Source of the DNA: Camellia lanceoleosa
Taxonomy: Eukaryota; Streptophyta; Magnoliopsida; Ericales; Theaceae
Direction: 5' to 3'
Length of the DNA stretch: 64,000 nucleotides
Assembly (NCBI GenBank): GCA_025200525.1
Contig: CM045758.1
Coordinates: 190,234,463 to 190,298,462 of the forward strand
Shown: in pieces, positions 46,411 through 57,949 of the stretch
How the letters are laid out: the number at the start of each line of letters is the position of its first letter
Position numbering within the stretch: the stretch's first letter is position 1
Translations under genes and position numbers: made by a program
Notes under the pieces: generated by a model
What the model was told of the DNA's origin: nothing
What the model saw: only the letters and a program-made list of their open reading frames with translations
The model's database searches: none

Positions 46411-47490
46411 TCACACCTCCTTTTCAGTCTTTGGTGGTGGCATTTCTAAGATGGCCTTGATCTTGAAAGGGTCGACTTCGATGCCCCTTTGTGTAATCAG
46501 AAACCCCAGCATTTTTCCCGCTGTAACACCAAATGTACACTTCTGAGGATTCAACCGCAGCTGAAATTCTCTGATCCTTTGGAAGAACTTTTGTAAGGCG
46601 GCGTAGTGGCCCTCTCTTTCTTTGGACTTGACAATCATGTCGTCCACGTACACCTCAACCTCTTTGTGGATCATGTCATGCAGTATTGTAGTTGCGGCCC
46701 GTTGATATGTAGCTCCAGCGTTCTTCAACCCAAACGGCATTACTCTGTAGCAGTATGTTCCCCACGTGATGGTGAAGGCAGTCTTTTCCCGGTCTTCAGG
46801 TGCCATCACTATCTGATTGTAGCCCGAGAAACCATCCATAAACGAAAGCAAAGCATGCCCCGCTGTAAAATCCACCAACTCATCAATATGCGGCAAGGGG
46901 AAGTCGTCCTTCGGACTGGCTCTGTTCAAATCCCTAAAATCCATGCACACTCGGATTCTGCCATCTTTCTTTGGCACTGGAACAATTTTGGCCAACCAAG
47001 TCGGGTATTCGGATACTAGCAGGAAGCCTGCATCGATCTGCTTGGTAACTTCTTTCTTAATCCTGATGGCCCAGTCAGGGCGGATCCTTCTAAGTTTCTG
47101 TTTGACAGGTCGGGCCTCGGGGTCAAGAGGGATCCGGTGCTGTACAATCTCAGGATCGATTCCAGGCATGTCTTCGTAGGACCACGCGAAAACATCTTTG
47201 AAATCTTTTAATAAAGCGACTAAGCGCTCGCGTTCCTCCGAAGACAACGTAGACCTGATCTGGACCGGCCGCGGGTCCTTCTCAGTACCAACATTCACAG
47301 TAATGATTTCATCAATTAAAGGTTTGAAAAACCTTTCTTGCTCTTGATCAATTAAACGTTGTAAAACCGGAGGAATTTCTTCATCGTCGTTTTTGTCAAA
47401 ATTTTGAAAGTCCTGATTTAAGCAATAAATCAAAGGCACAGAAAAATACTCGAAAACCACATTCATATCATTCTCATTATGTACTTCCAA
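46411..47490 (-). pseudogene. pol: Reverse transcriptase domain of the outer Tat element (domain itself open)
   Basis: Copies retrotransposon RNA into DNA. In order: a conserved lead-in (FAWSYEDMPGIDPEIVQHRI), fingers (VPVPKKDGRIRVCMDFRDLN), the first catalytic Asp region (LLSFMDGFSGYNQI), MPFGLKNAGATYQR, and the YVDD active site at 46639-46650 in EVYVDDMIVKS. The 359-residue frame is uninterrupted, but the polyprotein before and after is not, so the copy cannot be autonomous. Similarity is to Ty3/gypsy, not copia, given the order RT-RNase H-integrase. Confidence 0.93.
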
Positions 47491-47943
47491 ACTGTCCGAT
47501 TCTTTTTTTACAACAGACTCAAAGGAGAAAGAAAAAGACGACCTGGACAGGACTGTGGCATCCGGGTTATCACCCCCAGGAATGCCGGACTCAGACTCAG
47601 TTGAGCTGGAACTTGATTCCGACTCACAAGACTCGGTGGAATCAGATTCCGGCTCACTACCCCGAGTCTTTGCTCGACAAAAATCCTCCTCGTCTTGCCG
47701 GTGAGAGAAGGTGCAATGGATGCATCCAAAATAGTTGATGGTAAGCCCATGACCATTTCATTTCGATCATGGACACGGAGAAGTTATCCCCAAGCACTGG
47801 CCGGTCGATCGAAGGATCTGAAAGTAGACATGCGATTACTACCCCATTTCAAGTTCGGTGTCCTCGGACTCCATTTTCTGCTCTATTCAACCTTAAGCGC
47901 CGGATTACGCTGCTCTTGGCAACATCATCCCTGAATCTGTAAG

Positions 47944-48318
47944 TCAAAGAAAATCTCGAACCCGACGCAGCGCTTCTCCGCGTTGACCCACGGCTCGAAA
48001 ACCACAAAATGGAAAATCCTCCCCCTCCCAGACAAAGCGTCTGTTTAGGGTACCCCGAATGGGCCGATGCATTAAATCAAAAGGTCTCCCTATTTGTTTC
48101 GCTCTGGCTCTTCCAGTCATTTCCTTTCCTTTCCTTACCCAATCCTCCTTGGTGGGTAGATAACCCAAGCCAAAGGTATAGGGATTGTGTGGCACTTTGG
48201 CTAATGCTGCGACGCCCTTCTGGCCGCTCTTTCCTAATCCCATCCCGAGGATGTGTTGAAGCTTGTTCATGAGATACACTGCTTGAGCACTAACATATAT
48301 CCCTTCATTAGTAGCCAT
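47944..48318 (-). pseudogene. G-patch-like segment between protease and reverse transcriptase
   Basis: Reads NKLQHILGMGLGKSGQKGVA followed by LGLGYLPTKEDW, a glycine-rich pattern (GMGLG, GLGY) of the G-patch-like stretch known in Tat polyproteins. Downstream to 47491 the frame is lost, with acidic/serine-rich remnants. Role unknown, possibly nucleic-acid binding. Confidence 0.6.
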
Positions 48319-48392
48319 GATGTTCTATACAACCCGAGCCTCAGCCAAAGTAAAACCTGATATGAACACATCTTTCATGCCATGCTCAATTT

Positions 48393-49463
48393 CTAGAACA
48401 AGCGCGTAGATACCTCCGGTGGTGGATGGATTGATGAATTCCCGAAAACAATGGCTATTCCCTTCCCGTTGGGGTATTTCACCATTTGATGCAAAGTGGA
48501 TGACACTGCCTTCACCTGATGCAGCCACGGCCGCCCCAAAAGCATATTAAAAGTTGCGGGGACTTCTAGGACATAGAAATCTATCTCGTGCTGTCCTGGC
48601 CCAACTTTTGTCTGGATTTTAACTGTCCCCATGACTTCTCTACTTGTGTTGTCGTATGCCCGGATTACCTGGGCTATTGGCACAAAATCCGCGGTTTTCA
48701 AACCGATCGCATATGCAGTTCTTGCCGGACAGACGTTGATGGCGGATCCGGTATCAACAAGAACCACCAATATCCATTTATTCCTACACTCCATGGAAAT
48801 GTAGAGTGGCTTGTTATGGTCTGCCCCCTTGGGTGGCAATTCCTTGTCGGAAAAAGTCAGCGTCGGGGTAGCTCCTCCCGGAAAAACTAATCCCACCAGC
48901 TGTTCTGGCGTGGTTTCTATTGAAAGCTTGGCTTTGTCCATAGCCGTCAGGACAGCCTGTCTATGCACTCGTGATGCCATGAGCAGTCCCCAGATGGAGA
49001 TGTCTGCTTGTATCTTTTTTAGCTGTTTAAGCACAGCTTCCTCCTCAAGTTGTTTCTCCTTTTGCTTCTCAGCCTCTCTATCTTTCCCAGAAGCCTCTGG
49101 CTGATCTAGGTGCAGGGGTTTGAAGTACCGCCCGCTCCGCGTCATATGGTCGACCTCTCCAAGGTACCAGGTATCTTCGGGTTGGTTGTTCCCCCAATCT
49201 TCATCTGTGTAGGCAAGACACAAACCCTCATCTTCCCACCACATTCCATCAGCAGCTGACAGACATCTGTCCGTCTCTGGTATGACTGTTCTTGTACTCG
49301 TAGCACTTTCCATCCACATGCCATGAGATTCTCGGTTTAAAGGCGCCGCGGCAATTTCGGTCTCTACATGGGCCTTTGCCTTCCTAATTCTCTCGGAATC
49401 TTCAAAACTTCCTTGTTCCGACTGTGTCAACACAACTGTCTGTTCAATAATCCTCAGATTCAA
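48393..49463 (-). pseudogene. Aspartic protease region of the outer Tat element
   Basis: The protease active site VDTGSAINVCP lies at about 48755-48725, and the flap/C-terminal motif NMLLGRPWLHQ follows. A charged coiled segment (EKQKEKQLEEEAVLKQLKK) precedes it. It would cut the polyprotein into gag, protease, reverse transcriptase and integrase. The 356-residue frame is open, yet it is out of register with gag and with reverse transcriptase. Confidence 0.88.
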
Positions 49464-49468
49464 ATGCT

Positions 49469-50201
49469 CTAATCGAGCAAAATTCTTGATCTGGCGCTCT
49501 CCGGCAATGTACTCTGTTCTTCCACCCTTCCCGCCGTCACTGACATTCTTGCCCCTGCCGGGCCCTGTTCTGGTTGGAACTCTTCTACCACATCCGGTTG
49601 ATCATCTAACCGACCCGGTAGCCTCTGCGATTCCTCATAATCGAACCGGGTTGATCTGCGTCCCTGGATTTTGGTCACTAAAAAACTGGATGTTGGCAAG
49701 GTCTCTTTCCACAACCGTCAAATCATCTGTTCTTTGTCCCCGACTATCTCCTTGGATCACACATAGCTCTCCTTCCGTAGGCAATTCCACATCTGGCCCA
49801 TCCTGACCTATTGACGTAATGCAATCACCCGGTCTATATGTCTTCTCAACACAACCCCCAGATTCCGTAGACTCTGGCTCAACCAACCTCCTTTCCTCCG
49901 AAATCTCCTCTCTCCTGTCCCCGGTAGTTATTACCGCTGGCTTGGGTTGGGTTATGAAGATGTCCATCATGCACAAGTCGGTGCAATCAGGAAGGAACAC
50001 CTCCGGCTTAGGCAGGTGGGAAGGTGTGATATAGATGCTAGGATCGTAAGGCACGACCCCGGTTTGAATGAAGTTGATCCTTTTGGGCGATGGAGCTTGG
50101 TTGTGTGTGGGGAGAGGATTTGTAGTAACATTGGGTTTCTCGGGAGGCAGAATCACCCCGTTATCGATGAGATCTTGAATCTCATGACGTGTCGGAAGCA
50201 C
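49469..50201 (-). pseudogene. Gag-protease linker of the outer Tat element
   Basis: Open from 50201 to 49635 (HEIQDLIDNGVILPP, then proline-rich and acidic sequence), continuing in another frame to 49469. It follows the gag zinc-binding segment directly. Linkers of this kind are poorly conserved and no domain is recognised. Confidence 0.6.
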
Positions 50202-51496
50202 TGGTCGGTATCATGATCTTTGTTGGTGAAATCGCAATACTTGGTGGGTTGTGGGTTGAGGAAGTTTTTAGTAAGTCGCGGCTCTAGGGGCTTCATGTGC
50301 CCTTTTACGATTAGCACCCAGGCTTTGGGCGGGGCATATCTGATGGGACGAAGGTTCTGGTGTTTTTTGGTGGGTATTTGGCTGTTTGTGGGTTACTTCC
50401 GGACGCACCGGAGAATGGCGCAGCTGTCATGGTTCTTGGAGGTGGGTTGGTGGTGACCATGCTCACTTCGGAGGCTCTTGTAGTTGAAGTGCCGGCCGGG
50501 CCTACATTAGTGTTGCGATTGAAAGTCCTTCGGGGTTGCTCCCGGTCATTATCAATTAAGCCTTGCTTCAAGGCGTCCTCAATCTGTACCCCCATTTCAT
50601 GTAGGTCAGAAAAAGTAGGAAAGGGGAGTACAATCATCTTCTGCATCAACTTCGGCTGAAGATTGCGCACAATCATCCGAATCTGGTCTTTGTCTGTAGG
50701 CCTTAAGGTCATCATTGAAGCTTTGGCCCTCCATCTGGTCACGAATTCTGAGAAACTCTCCTTAGGCTCTTGCCTTGTTGTCTCGAGATCGCGGGTTGTA
50801 ATCTCGATTTGTGTATTGTATGAGTACTATGCAATGAAGGCCTCAGCTATCTCGTTCCAGTTTCTCTTGACATCATCTTCTAATTTGACATACCATATGG
50901 CTGTCACACTCGACAGGGTTCGGCCAAATAAAGACAGCTTCTGAAGTCTACTGAGGCCCATTGGCCTTAAGATATCTGAAAATAGTCTCAGGTGCGCCAT
51001 GGAGTCCCCGGACCCATCAAATCGATCAATATGAGGCATTTTGAATCTGTCAGGCAGTGTCACAGCTGTGTCGGTATACCCGTCTTCAATGTTGGGGATG
51101 GTCTTGACTTCCTGGGATCTCTTGAACAGCTTTTCAAGCTTGTTCAACTTTAGTGCGATGGGATCAATCTCAAACTCAAAGGGAGAGTCCAGTAGGTTGG
51201 TGGGTGTTTTTGATAGTTGAGGTTGGATTTGGGGTAGGATCGGGGGTGAAGGTGGTCCTGTGGGAAGTTCTGCATCATTCTGAACATTGGCTGTCTCCCG
51301 AGGTTGGAACTCTGGTAGGGAGGAACTTGTTCTTGACAGAGGCTCCGGTTTGCTGTTGTAACCTTACAATTAACTTTGCTTGTTCATTCATAACCGTGGC
51401 CTGCTACTTGGCGAACTCTGCCTGTCGGACAGCATCCTGTTGCTTCATTTTCATACTCTCTTGGAGTTGGCGTACCATCTCCTCTAAACTGGCCAT
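50165..51496 (-). pseudogene. gag: gag of the outer Tat element, with stops and frameshifts
   Basis: Start MASLEEMVRQLQESMK at 51496. The capsid-like core is in two open parts, 51147-50830 (PDRFKMPHIDRFDGSGD; LSSVTAIWYVKLEDDVKRNW) and 50820-50311 (YSYNTQIEITTRDLETTRQE; IRMIVRNLQPKLMQKMIVLP). The zinc-binding segment KYCDFTNKDHDTDQCF is at about 50255-50205. Stops include a TAG near 51415 in place of Gln. The match to the inner gag is extensive, so the two elements are close relatives. Confidence 0.88.
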
Positions 51497-52433
51497 ACTG
51501 TTCTGCTCTGGTTGAATTACCGGTATATATTCTCTCTCTGTAGAAAAAACAGAATCCTGATCCTTACTGAACTCAGGTGGGGTAGATAAGACCCTCTGAA
51601 CTGACTGCTGAATTTATGTCCTCTGTCTAGCTGTCCTCCGTCTAGTAACCGGGGGTAGAGAGTAGTACACTGGTTGTCCGTCTATCAGATCCTCAAATCG
51701 ATGAAGTCAACGGCCTCTAGTCCAGATTGCTTGGGAAATATCTCTTTCGGGAAGCAATTGTGCTCGACTATCTATTAAAAAGATAAATAAAGCGTATAAA
51801 TAAACAGACAATCGGACAGCGTAACGGCGTAAAATAAACATAACACACAGTTGGGTACAACAAATTGCCAATAAGCTGAATGTACTATTTCTTAACCTCT
51901 TATCACTGTTTCCAAAGCCCTTAACCGATACCCTTAGGTAGAACCTGTCTTCCCAAAGTCGATGCCCGAACTGATACCTAGACTTGCAAACTGATATGCG
52001 TATTCCCTGTAGAGATGCACCCTAACAGCACATAGCAAGTAAAAGAGAGCCAAAACACCCCTATGCTGGGGTAGGGTTTCCCTGTCCTATTTTTTCAGAG
52101 CTAGGGTTTACTACGCATACGGTTTCAAACAACCTATATCGGGTAAGCAACTTTGTCCTATTTTGGAATGGTCACTATGGATTCAAATATGCACTAGGTC
52201 GAATGGTCAAAGGGTGCCCCTAAAAACCGGGTTTGTGTTCCCATATCTTGTCGAGCCTCACAACCGTCAAATTTTATGGTCATGCCTTGACAAGACAAGC
52301 CTCCGGCAAACCGTTCAGGAATGGCAGATTGGCAAACACGGTGTCCTAGGCGCACCAATGCACATGCAATGTGAAAAAACACACAAGTGTAATCAAAACA
52401 GGATATCACGAGTTCGAGTCAAGCTCTCTAAAC
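51497..52433 (-). other. Untranslated leader of the outer element
   Basis: Between the primer-binding site and gag. No credible coding sequence; parts resemble the inner element's leader at 32750-33569 in reverse. Confidence 0.5.
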
Positions 52434-52451
52434 TCCCCAGCAGAGTCGCCA
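52434..52451 (-). other. Primer-binding site, Arg-tRNA type (outer element)
   Basis: TGGCGACTCTGCTGGGGA on the minus strand, starting five bases after the 5' LTR end at 52457. Confidence 0.85.
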
Positions 52452-52456
52452 GAAAC

Positions 52457-55400
52457 TGTAGACGTCCCCAAACGCCCCAGGAGGATGACTCCCGTCTTGT
52501 TCGTTTTGCGGGTCTACTACAGTTCGGACTCAAATTGTCACGGTTCTTAATCTGAACCAAAGAGTCCAAATCCGGCAAATCGTTTTGAGAAAACAAATTT
52601 TTGAAAGAAGTGCCAAACATGGACTGCTTTGCGAGATCTGTCGCCACCTAAATATTTTTTAAATGGGGAATTTAGGAAACCGACTCGGTGCCAAAGGCCA
52701 CGTGTCCGTCATCACCAAAGTTGCCTCGGCTCAAGCTTGGGTACGATTGGGGAAGGTCACTATGAGCACCCCTCTCTTGGGTTCAAGACCGCCTCTACTA
52801 ACCATGATATCCAATTTTGAAAGCGTTATGTGTTCTTATTAGGTTATTAGCCTAGAATTACTATGTTATGCGACAAAGAAACAAGTATAGACCAAATCGC
52901 CTAAATTAGAACAAAACATTTCATGTTTGTTTTGAAAGCGGTTTGCTACTTTCAAGTAGGCTAAAATCTGTGTTTTGCCACCCTCGAGTGGGCTTTGGAA
53001 AAGATGGCTTTGTCACTATCTAGTGGGCTTAAAACTCTCAGTTTTAATGCATTTATTCCAATTTAGGTAATTTGACCTCCATCCACAGGCATTCAAGCAG
53101 TTATATCACATAAACAGCTAGCCTCATGGTAATCGTGCTATTATGGCAACACTCACACGCATGCGGTATGCTAAAGCATAAAAGCTTACCTAGTACTCCA
53201 AGCCAAAACAGAAACTAGTTAGTACTCAAGTGCATGATCCTAGTTCATGTTAAGATGGCTAATACAACACATGCAGAATGCAACTAAGATAGGCTCGGCT
53301 AATCTACAATGACATGTGAAATGCTACAACTAACACATATTCAATTTGGAATTGAAATCTGATCAGATTAGAATGATGCCACGAGCAGGTGCATATAAGA
53401 CAAATGCATGGATGCACGCATGCATAGCATACTGTATGCTAATTTGAATATGCCCTAAACTAACCATCGAAAGCTAGTAAATAAAAGGGAAGAAAGACGT
53501 GGGGTTAGAAGACATATACACACTCACTCACACTTATTACACAATTGCCCTCGCTCGGAGGGTCCGAATAAATATTACAGTCGAATAAATAATACTAAAT
53601 TAATTATTACGAATTTCTAATTAATTGACAGATTAAATACGAAAGAAGGTGGCCACAGCCCCGGTCTCGGGATGCGTGAATGATGCATGCGTAATCCGTC
53701 TCGCCCAGAAACTCGCTGCCATAGCACTACTGCCTCTGTTAACACTGCCCTGCTCCTCTGAAGACTGCAAAAGCCTTGGAACATGCTCTATGGATGTTGG
53801 GGAATGCCACCGGCCAAGCACAAATATCACCGGCCAAAGGGAGGAACCACTGGCCACCCTTTTTTACTATCAGCCAAAATTAATGGCCGGCCGGCACTAA
53901 ACTTAGCCAACCGGCCAAAACTCCCTGCAGAAACTGGTTTTTGGCAGCAACAAAGGACAAACAGTGTATGTCATGGAATTTCAAACAAATGTAGGCATGG
54001 CCACACTCCCTATCATGCAATGGACTCAAGGAAGCATGGCCCTCGATCCTCGGGCCATCAATTGTGCATTTTGGTGCATGATGGCCTAAGAGGCCAAGGT
54101 TGCAATTCAATAAGAATGCATGCAACACACAAATGAATACCAAGACCCCATCATATCAAAGTCAAGGGCCTCGGCGACCGAGAGTTGAGACGTGTTACAT
54201 CACTTGTAGTATGAACACTTCTCACCCCTCAAGTTTGGCTTGACACCCCAAGCCAAACAATGCAATGCAAGTATATAAGCATGGCTCAAACATGCAAATG
54301 AAACTAAGGCACAAAGCATGTCAAATATACAGCAAGTATGTGAGATGGCTCAACATTGAACTAACATGCAAGTAAGATACAATGCAAACATGCTTCTAAT
54401 GTAATGCAACATGCTCATGCAAAGGTGGATGTAGACCACAAAGAGGAGACCTCAGCCCATCCCAAAAACAGTGGCTAAAGATGCCAAAATAAAGGTACCA
54501 ATCATAGAAGACAAACATGTCAATCAATGAGCCCAAGACTAAGGTATAAAAGCCAACTCGAGCACACCTAAAGGAAGACAAACATGGACATTGAGACCAA
54601 CAAAATCAGTGCTATAGCATGTGAGAATGAGCCCCTAAAACCCACACATGGCCTCCCAAATGATCCAAAAACATAGGCATACACAATGCACATTTCAAGG
54701 CATGAAATCATAACACTTCAAAGCATTGAAAGAGACACAAAGGACAGTGTAAGACCACATTACATGGACTGAAATATGATCCCAACCGATGCCAAATGAT
54801 GATAATAGGCTAAGCTAAGCATGTTAGTGACCTATACACTCAAGGCTCACAATCCAAAATGCAAAGCAACTATATCAAACATGCTAAACAAGACCAAATC
54901 AGTGGCCAAAAGACCTTATGCATGACGAAATATGGCCAAGAACTTCACAAAGTAAAGTCAAAATATGAGAGCATAATGATCAAAAGTCATGATACATTCC
55001 TAGGCAAAATGAAGGAATACAAAGCAAGTACAAGATACATGCTAAGGGTCAACAAACCCACATGAGACAGAGATATAATACAACCCAAAACATCCAAAAA
55101 GCCTCTGAAATGGAGTCATAAACAACTAAGCATATATGCTACCATATGAGCCAGGAATATGCAAAAATGAAACACAAAGGGGAAAGGGGTGTCCCTCCCC
55201 TATTCAAAACCTCAAACCTCCTTCCTCACCACTGAAAATCCACTGGATTTCAGTGGTGAGAAGGCCAACACACCAAGGTAAGCAAGGCTTAACAAAAGAG
55301 TACCAAAAGAGGCCAAAATGAAGCGAAGAGGGAGAGGTCGACCCCAAATGCCAAAACAACCTTAATGAAAGACCTCAAGCATGCAAAAATAAGACTTCTT

Positions 55401-56384
55401 CTAGTTATACACAAAGCTCAAATCAGCATGCAAGATAGGTAAAAACTATTGCAAAAATGGGGAATCTAAAGTAAAGAGATTACCCTTGAAGAACCCTTGA
55501 TGAACAGCCAATGCAGCCCTCTTCTTTTAATCAAAATCAGTCCAAAAATTCAAGAACAAACCCTCCAAGCCCCTCAAGGTTAAAGTAAGGTGTGGTAGTG
55601 TGTGTCTTAGTGCAAAACTAAGGTAAAAATGCACTTTTAGGCCACAAAACACACACAAAAGAGGAGAGAGAGAGGAATATAGAGAGAGAATATATTTGAC
55701 AGATATATATATGTATATCTCTGGTTTTTTTGATCAAAAACTCTAACCCTAGACCAAGGAGGAAGAAGGGTTCTGATATAGACATAGGAAATGGCTTAAA
55801 GGTTCTTCAAGAAGCTAAATGAAAAGGGGCAAAGGGTGCAAAGGAGTCAAGGCTTCTAGAGGAAGCTAAGACAGCTGGCCAAGCTTCCCCAAGAAGCTTG
55901 GCCAAAGGGTTCAACCTTCTAGAAGGAAAAGGGGATCAAAGGCTTAAAATGGTCATCCCCATGCATAGGGAGTGGGGTCTGTGCCTCCCAGCTGGCATGC
56001 ACCATGCCTGAGAGGGGTGCAAAAGGGTCACCGGCCGGCAAAATAGATCATCAACCAAAAAAGGGGCCGGCCGGCCACACAGAGTGCCGACCGGCCATTG
56101 ATAACAAGCAACAATGGCCGGTGGCAACAAGGAATGGCCAATGAGGTAAAGGGAAGGCCGGTGGAGTGTGGGGATGGCCAACAAGCCATTCCCTACCTCC
56201 CAAGGCAAAAACAAAAAGTGTTTGGTGCAAAACCAAACACTAAACGAACGAGTTAAGAGATCCTGAGGCGAGGCGCGCAGCCGAGGCCTCCGGGAACTCA
56301 AAACGAACACAAACAAGGGTGATCACTGAGTGTTCAATCAGTGACGTCCAAGTCTTGAGGACGATCAAAAATGGGGTGTCTACA
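52457..56384 (-). repeat. 5' LTR of the outer Tat element
   Basis: 3928 bp, TGTAGACACCCC...GACGTCTACA on the minus strand, uninterrupted. It pairs with 16293-23902. CCGGCC clusters lie at 53805-53925 and 56025-56165. Its TATA-like box (55780-55773) is TATATCAG. Confidence 0.92.
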
Positions 56385-56577
56385 CTACATGGATTTGTTT
56401 TTCCCAGTGGGTCACCCATCCCAGAACTACTTCAGCCTAAGCACGTTTAACTGAAGAGTTTTGCTAAGGATTTCACCACTCGGGAAAAGCCTCGATACTA
56501 TATAAGAGTCTAAGTTTTTACTTTTATAGCTCAAGAACTCCCCCTTCATTCCTGATCTGGGACATCGGGACCTTACA
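56385..56577 (-). repeat. Remaining part of the Cassandra 3' LTR
   Basis: Continues from 16292. It holds the better-preserved 5S-like segment and starts TGTAAGGTCCCGATG on the minus strand. Confidence 0.88.
56400..56478 (-). promoter_or_regulatory. 5S rRNA-derived segment with Pol III internal promoter boxes (3' LTR copy)
   Basis: On the minus strand it contains AGTTAAACGTGCTTAGGC, matching 5S box A (AGTTAAGCGTGCTTGGGC) at 16 of 18 positions, and GGATGGGTGACC, a perfect 5S box C. About 75 bases resemble 5S rRNA; the 5' part of the 120-base gene is poorly preserved. It is part of a retrotransposon LTR, not a genuine rRNA gene. Confidence 0.85.
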
Positions 56578-56702
56578 ATCAACTCCCCTTAAGGTTGCAC
56601 ATCCTCGTGCAATAGCCTGTCAGCTCACAAGCCTACCCACATGCACCGAAAGACTCCAAGGGCCCACACTCGGTGCTCCGGAGAGTCGGCTTTGATACTA
56701 TT
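56578..56702 (-). other. Internal region of the Cassandra element
   Basis: 125 bp without coding potential. Minus-strand order: primer-binding-like AGTATCAAAGCC next to 56703, then a polypurine-like AAGGGGAGTTGAT just before 56577. Confidence 0.8.
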
Positions 56703-56944
56703 TGTAACACCCCAACCCTTCACATGTCATCGATATTGTACGCTTTGGAGCACGCCCGTACGGATTTGTTCTTTCTAATGGATCACCGATCCCAGAACTA
56801 CTCCAGCGAAGCACACTTAACTGGAGAGTTCTGCTAGGGTCACCACCCGGGAAAAGGCCCCAATGCTATATAAGGGTTAGGTTTTTACTTTTATAGCTCA
56901 GGAACTCTCCCTCCATTTCCAATGTAGGACACCGAGACCTTACA
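56703..56944 (-). repeat. Cassandra 5' LTR (intact), 242 bp
   Basis: Runs TGTAAGGTC...GGTGTTACA on the minus strand. Its 5S-like segment at about 56774-56845 is more diverged: box A reads AGTTAAGTGTGCTTCGCT and box C is mutated to GGATCGGTGATC. Confidence 0.88.
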
Positions 56945-56949
56945 TGCTC

Positions 56950-57692
56950 GTTAACAAGAGAGGCTGTTGACGAGAGAAAACAGTGATAGTGGGTTAGTCA
57001 CCAAAAGGTAGGTTGGTTGCCGGAGGGTCTCGGTAGTAATAGAAGTGGTAGTGGGATTAAGATTAGCGTTAGACTTGGGAGGATAGAGATAGGGACAAAA
57101 TTGAAATTTGATATTAGGATAATAAAATAAAATAAAAAAGAGTGTTGCTATTTGCACCTCATAAATTATTTTGGACCCCCTAATTTTTAGCCCTTTTTTT
57201 TATTACAATAATAACCTTAAATAAAATTATTACAAAGGACATCATTAATTTTGGGACACCTCACCTCACAATTAAATCTACATACCCACTACATCATGAA
57301 TTAGAGTTTATGAGAGCACCCACCTCCATCATCACCCATCTATCTTTCCCAAATCCCACCTTCAAAACCTACATATCCTCAAAATCTTGAAAATCGTTTG
57401 ACGGCAATATTTTGCCAGTAACGGTGGTAATCATTTGATTACCTACACCTCTCCAGCAATGACAATGAGTAAAAGTTTTTTTGGCAAATAACAATCCATA
57501 AGACGAGAGGAGTACAATAATAAAAGCTTAAAAGAGGTTCATAACTTTGATATTGTTCTTAACTCAAAGGAGATTGGCCATATAAGAGTAAGTTTCTTGA
57601 AAAAAATGGCAAAAATAATAAAATCTCTTCGTCATTTTTTCGAGACTGAACTCCCAAACATATGATCGAAATTCGGGAACGCAGGCCCGAAC
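56950..57692. other. Intergenic DNA between Cassandra and CACTA
   Basis: AT-rich non-coding sequence, originally contiguous with the DNA left of 16230. Nothing recognisable as a gene. Confidence 0.45.
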
Positions 57693-57714
57693 ATTCACTA
57701 CGGAAAAAAGGAGA

Positions 57715-57805
57715 TATGGTGGCGTTTTCTTAACGACGTTTTTTTAAACGTCACTGTTATTAGTATTTAACGGCGTTTTATAAACGCCGCATATTCTATT
57801 AGACA
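57715..57805. repeat. Left subterminal repeats of the CACTA element
   Basis: GGCGTTTTCTTAACGACG, AACGGCGTTTTATAAACGCCGC and similar blocks, many able to form small hairpins. Such repeats are transposase-binding sites in CACTA elements. Confidence 0.7.
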
Positions 57806-57949
57806 AGACGGCTCCGTTTTATAATGGGAAAATGCCTCCAAATGCGGTGCCACACGCCTCTTTTGTGAAACCTTATTTTGAATCAACCCTCTCTAAGCAT
57901 TTTGATCAAGATTCGAACTCTCTCTCTCAACTCTTATACGCACATCTCT

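Larger units (their letters stand above)
16293..56384 (-). mobile_element. Tat-type Ty3/gypsy retrotransposon (outer element), with nested insertions
   Basis: Once the nested solo LTR and inner element are removed, about 20 kb remain. Reading on the minus strand: 5' LTR 56384-52457; primer-binding site 52451-52434 (TGGCGACTCTGCTGGGGA, Arg-tRNA type); gag; protease; G-patch-like segment; reverse transcriptase; RNase H; a second RNase H; integrase; a long 3' region with an antisense reading frame and a tandem array; polypurine tract 23915-23903; 3' LTR 23902-16293. The domain order with a second RNase H, the long LTRs and the Arg-tRNA primer site place it in the Tat/Ogre group. Flanking bases CGATA and CTACA are at best a decayed target duplication. 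Every domain carries stops or frameshifts. Confidence 0.9.
16235..56944 (-). mobile_element. Cassandra-type TRIM retrotransposon, split by a gypsy insertion
   Basis: Removing the gypsy element (16293-56384) leaves about 618 bp: a 5' LTR at 56703-56944, an internal part at 56578-56702, and a 3' LTR made of 56385-56577 plus 16235-16292. Both LTRs run from TGTAAGGTC to GTGTTACA on the minus strand. The flanks are TGCTC at 16230-16234 and TGCTC at 56945-56949, a perfect 5-bp target duplication. Next to the 5' LTR is AGTATCAAAGCC, a mutated primer-binding site for initiator Met-tRNA (family form TGGTATCAGAGCC). The LTRs contain a 5S rRNA-derived segment, the hallmark of Cassandra. It codes for nothing and depends on other elements for mobility. 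Confidence 0.88.

Noticed and set aside
47695..47934. Plus-strand frames opposite to the outer pol region
   Set aside because: Antisense shadows of the protease/RT linker without recognisable domains.
56400..56478. Genuine 5S rRNA gene
   Set aside because: Only about 75 of 120 bases resemble 5S and the segment is inside an LTR with a second copy in the partner LTR.
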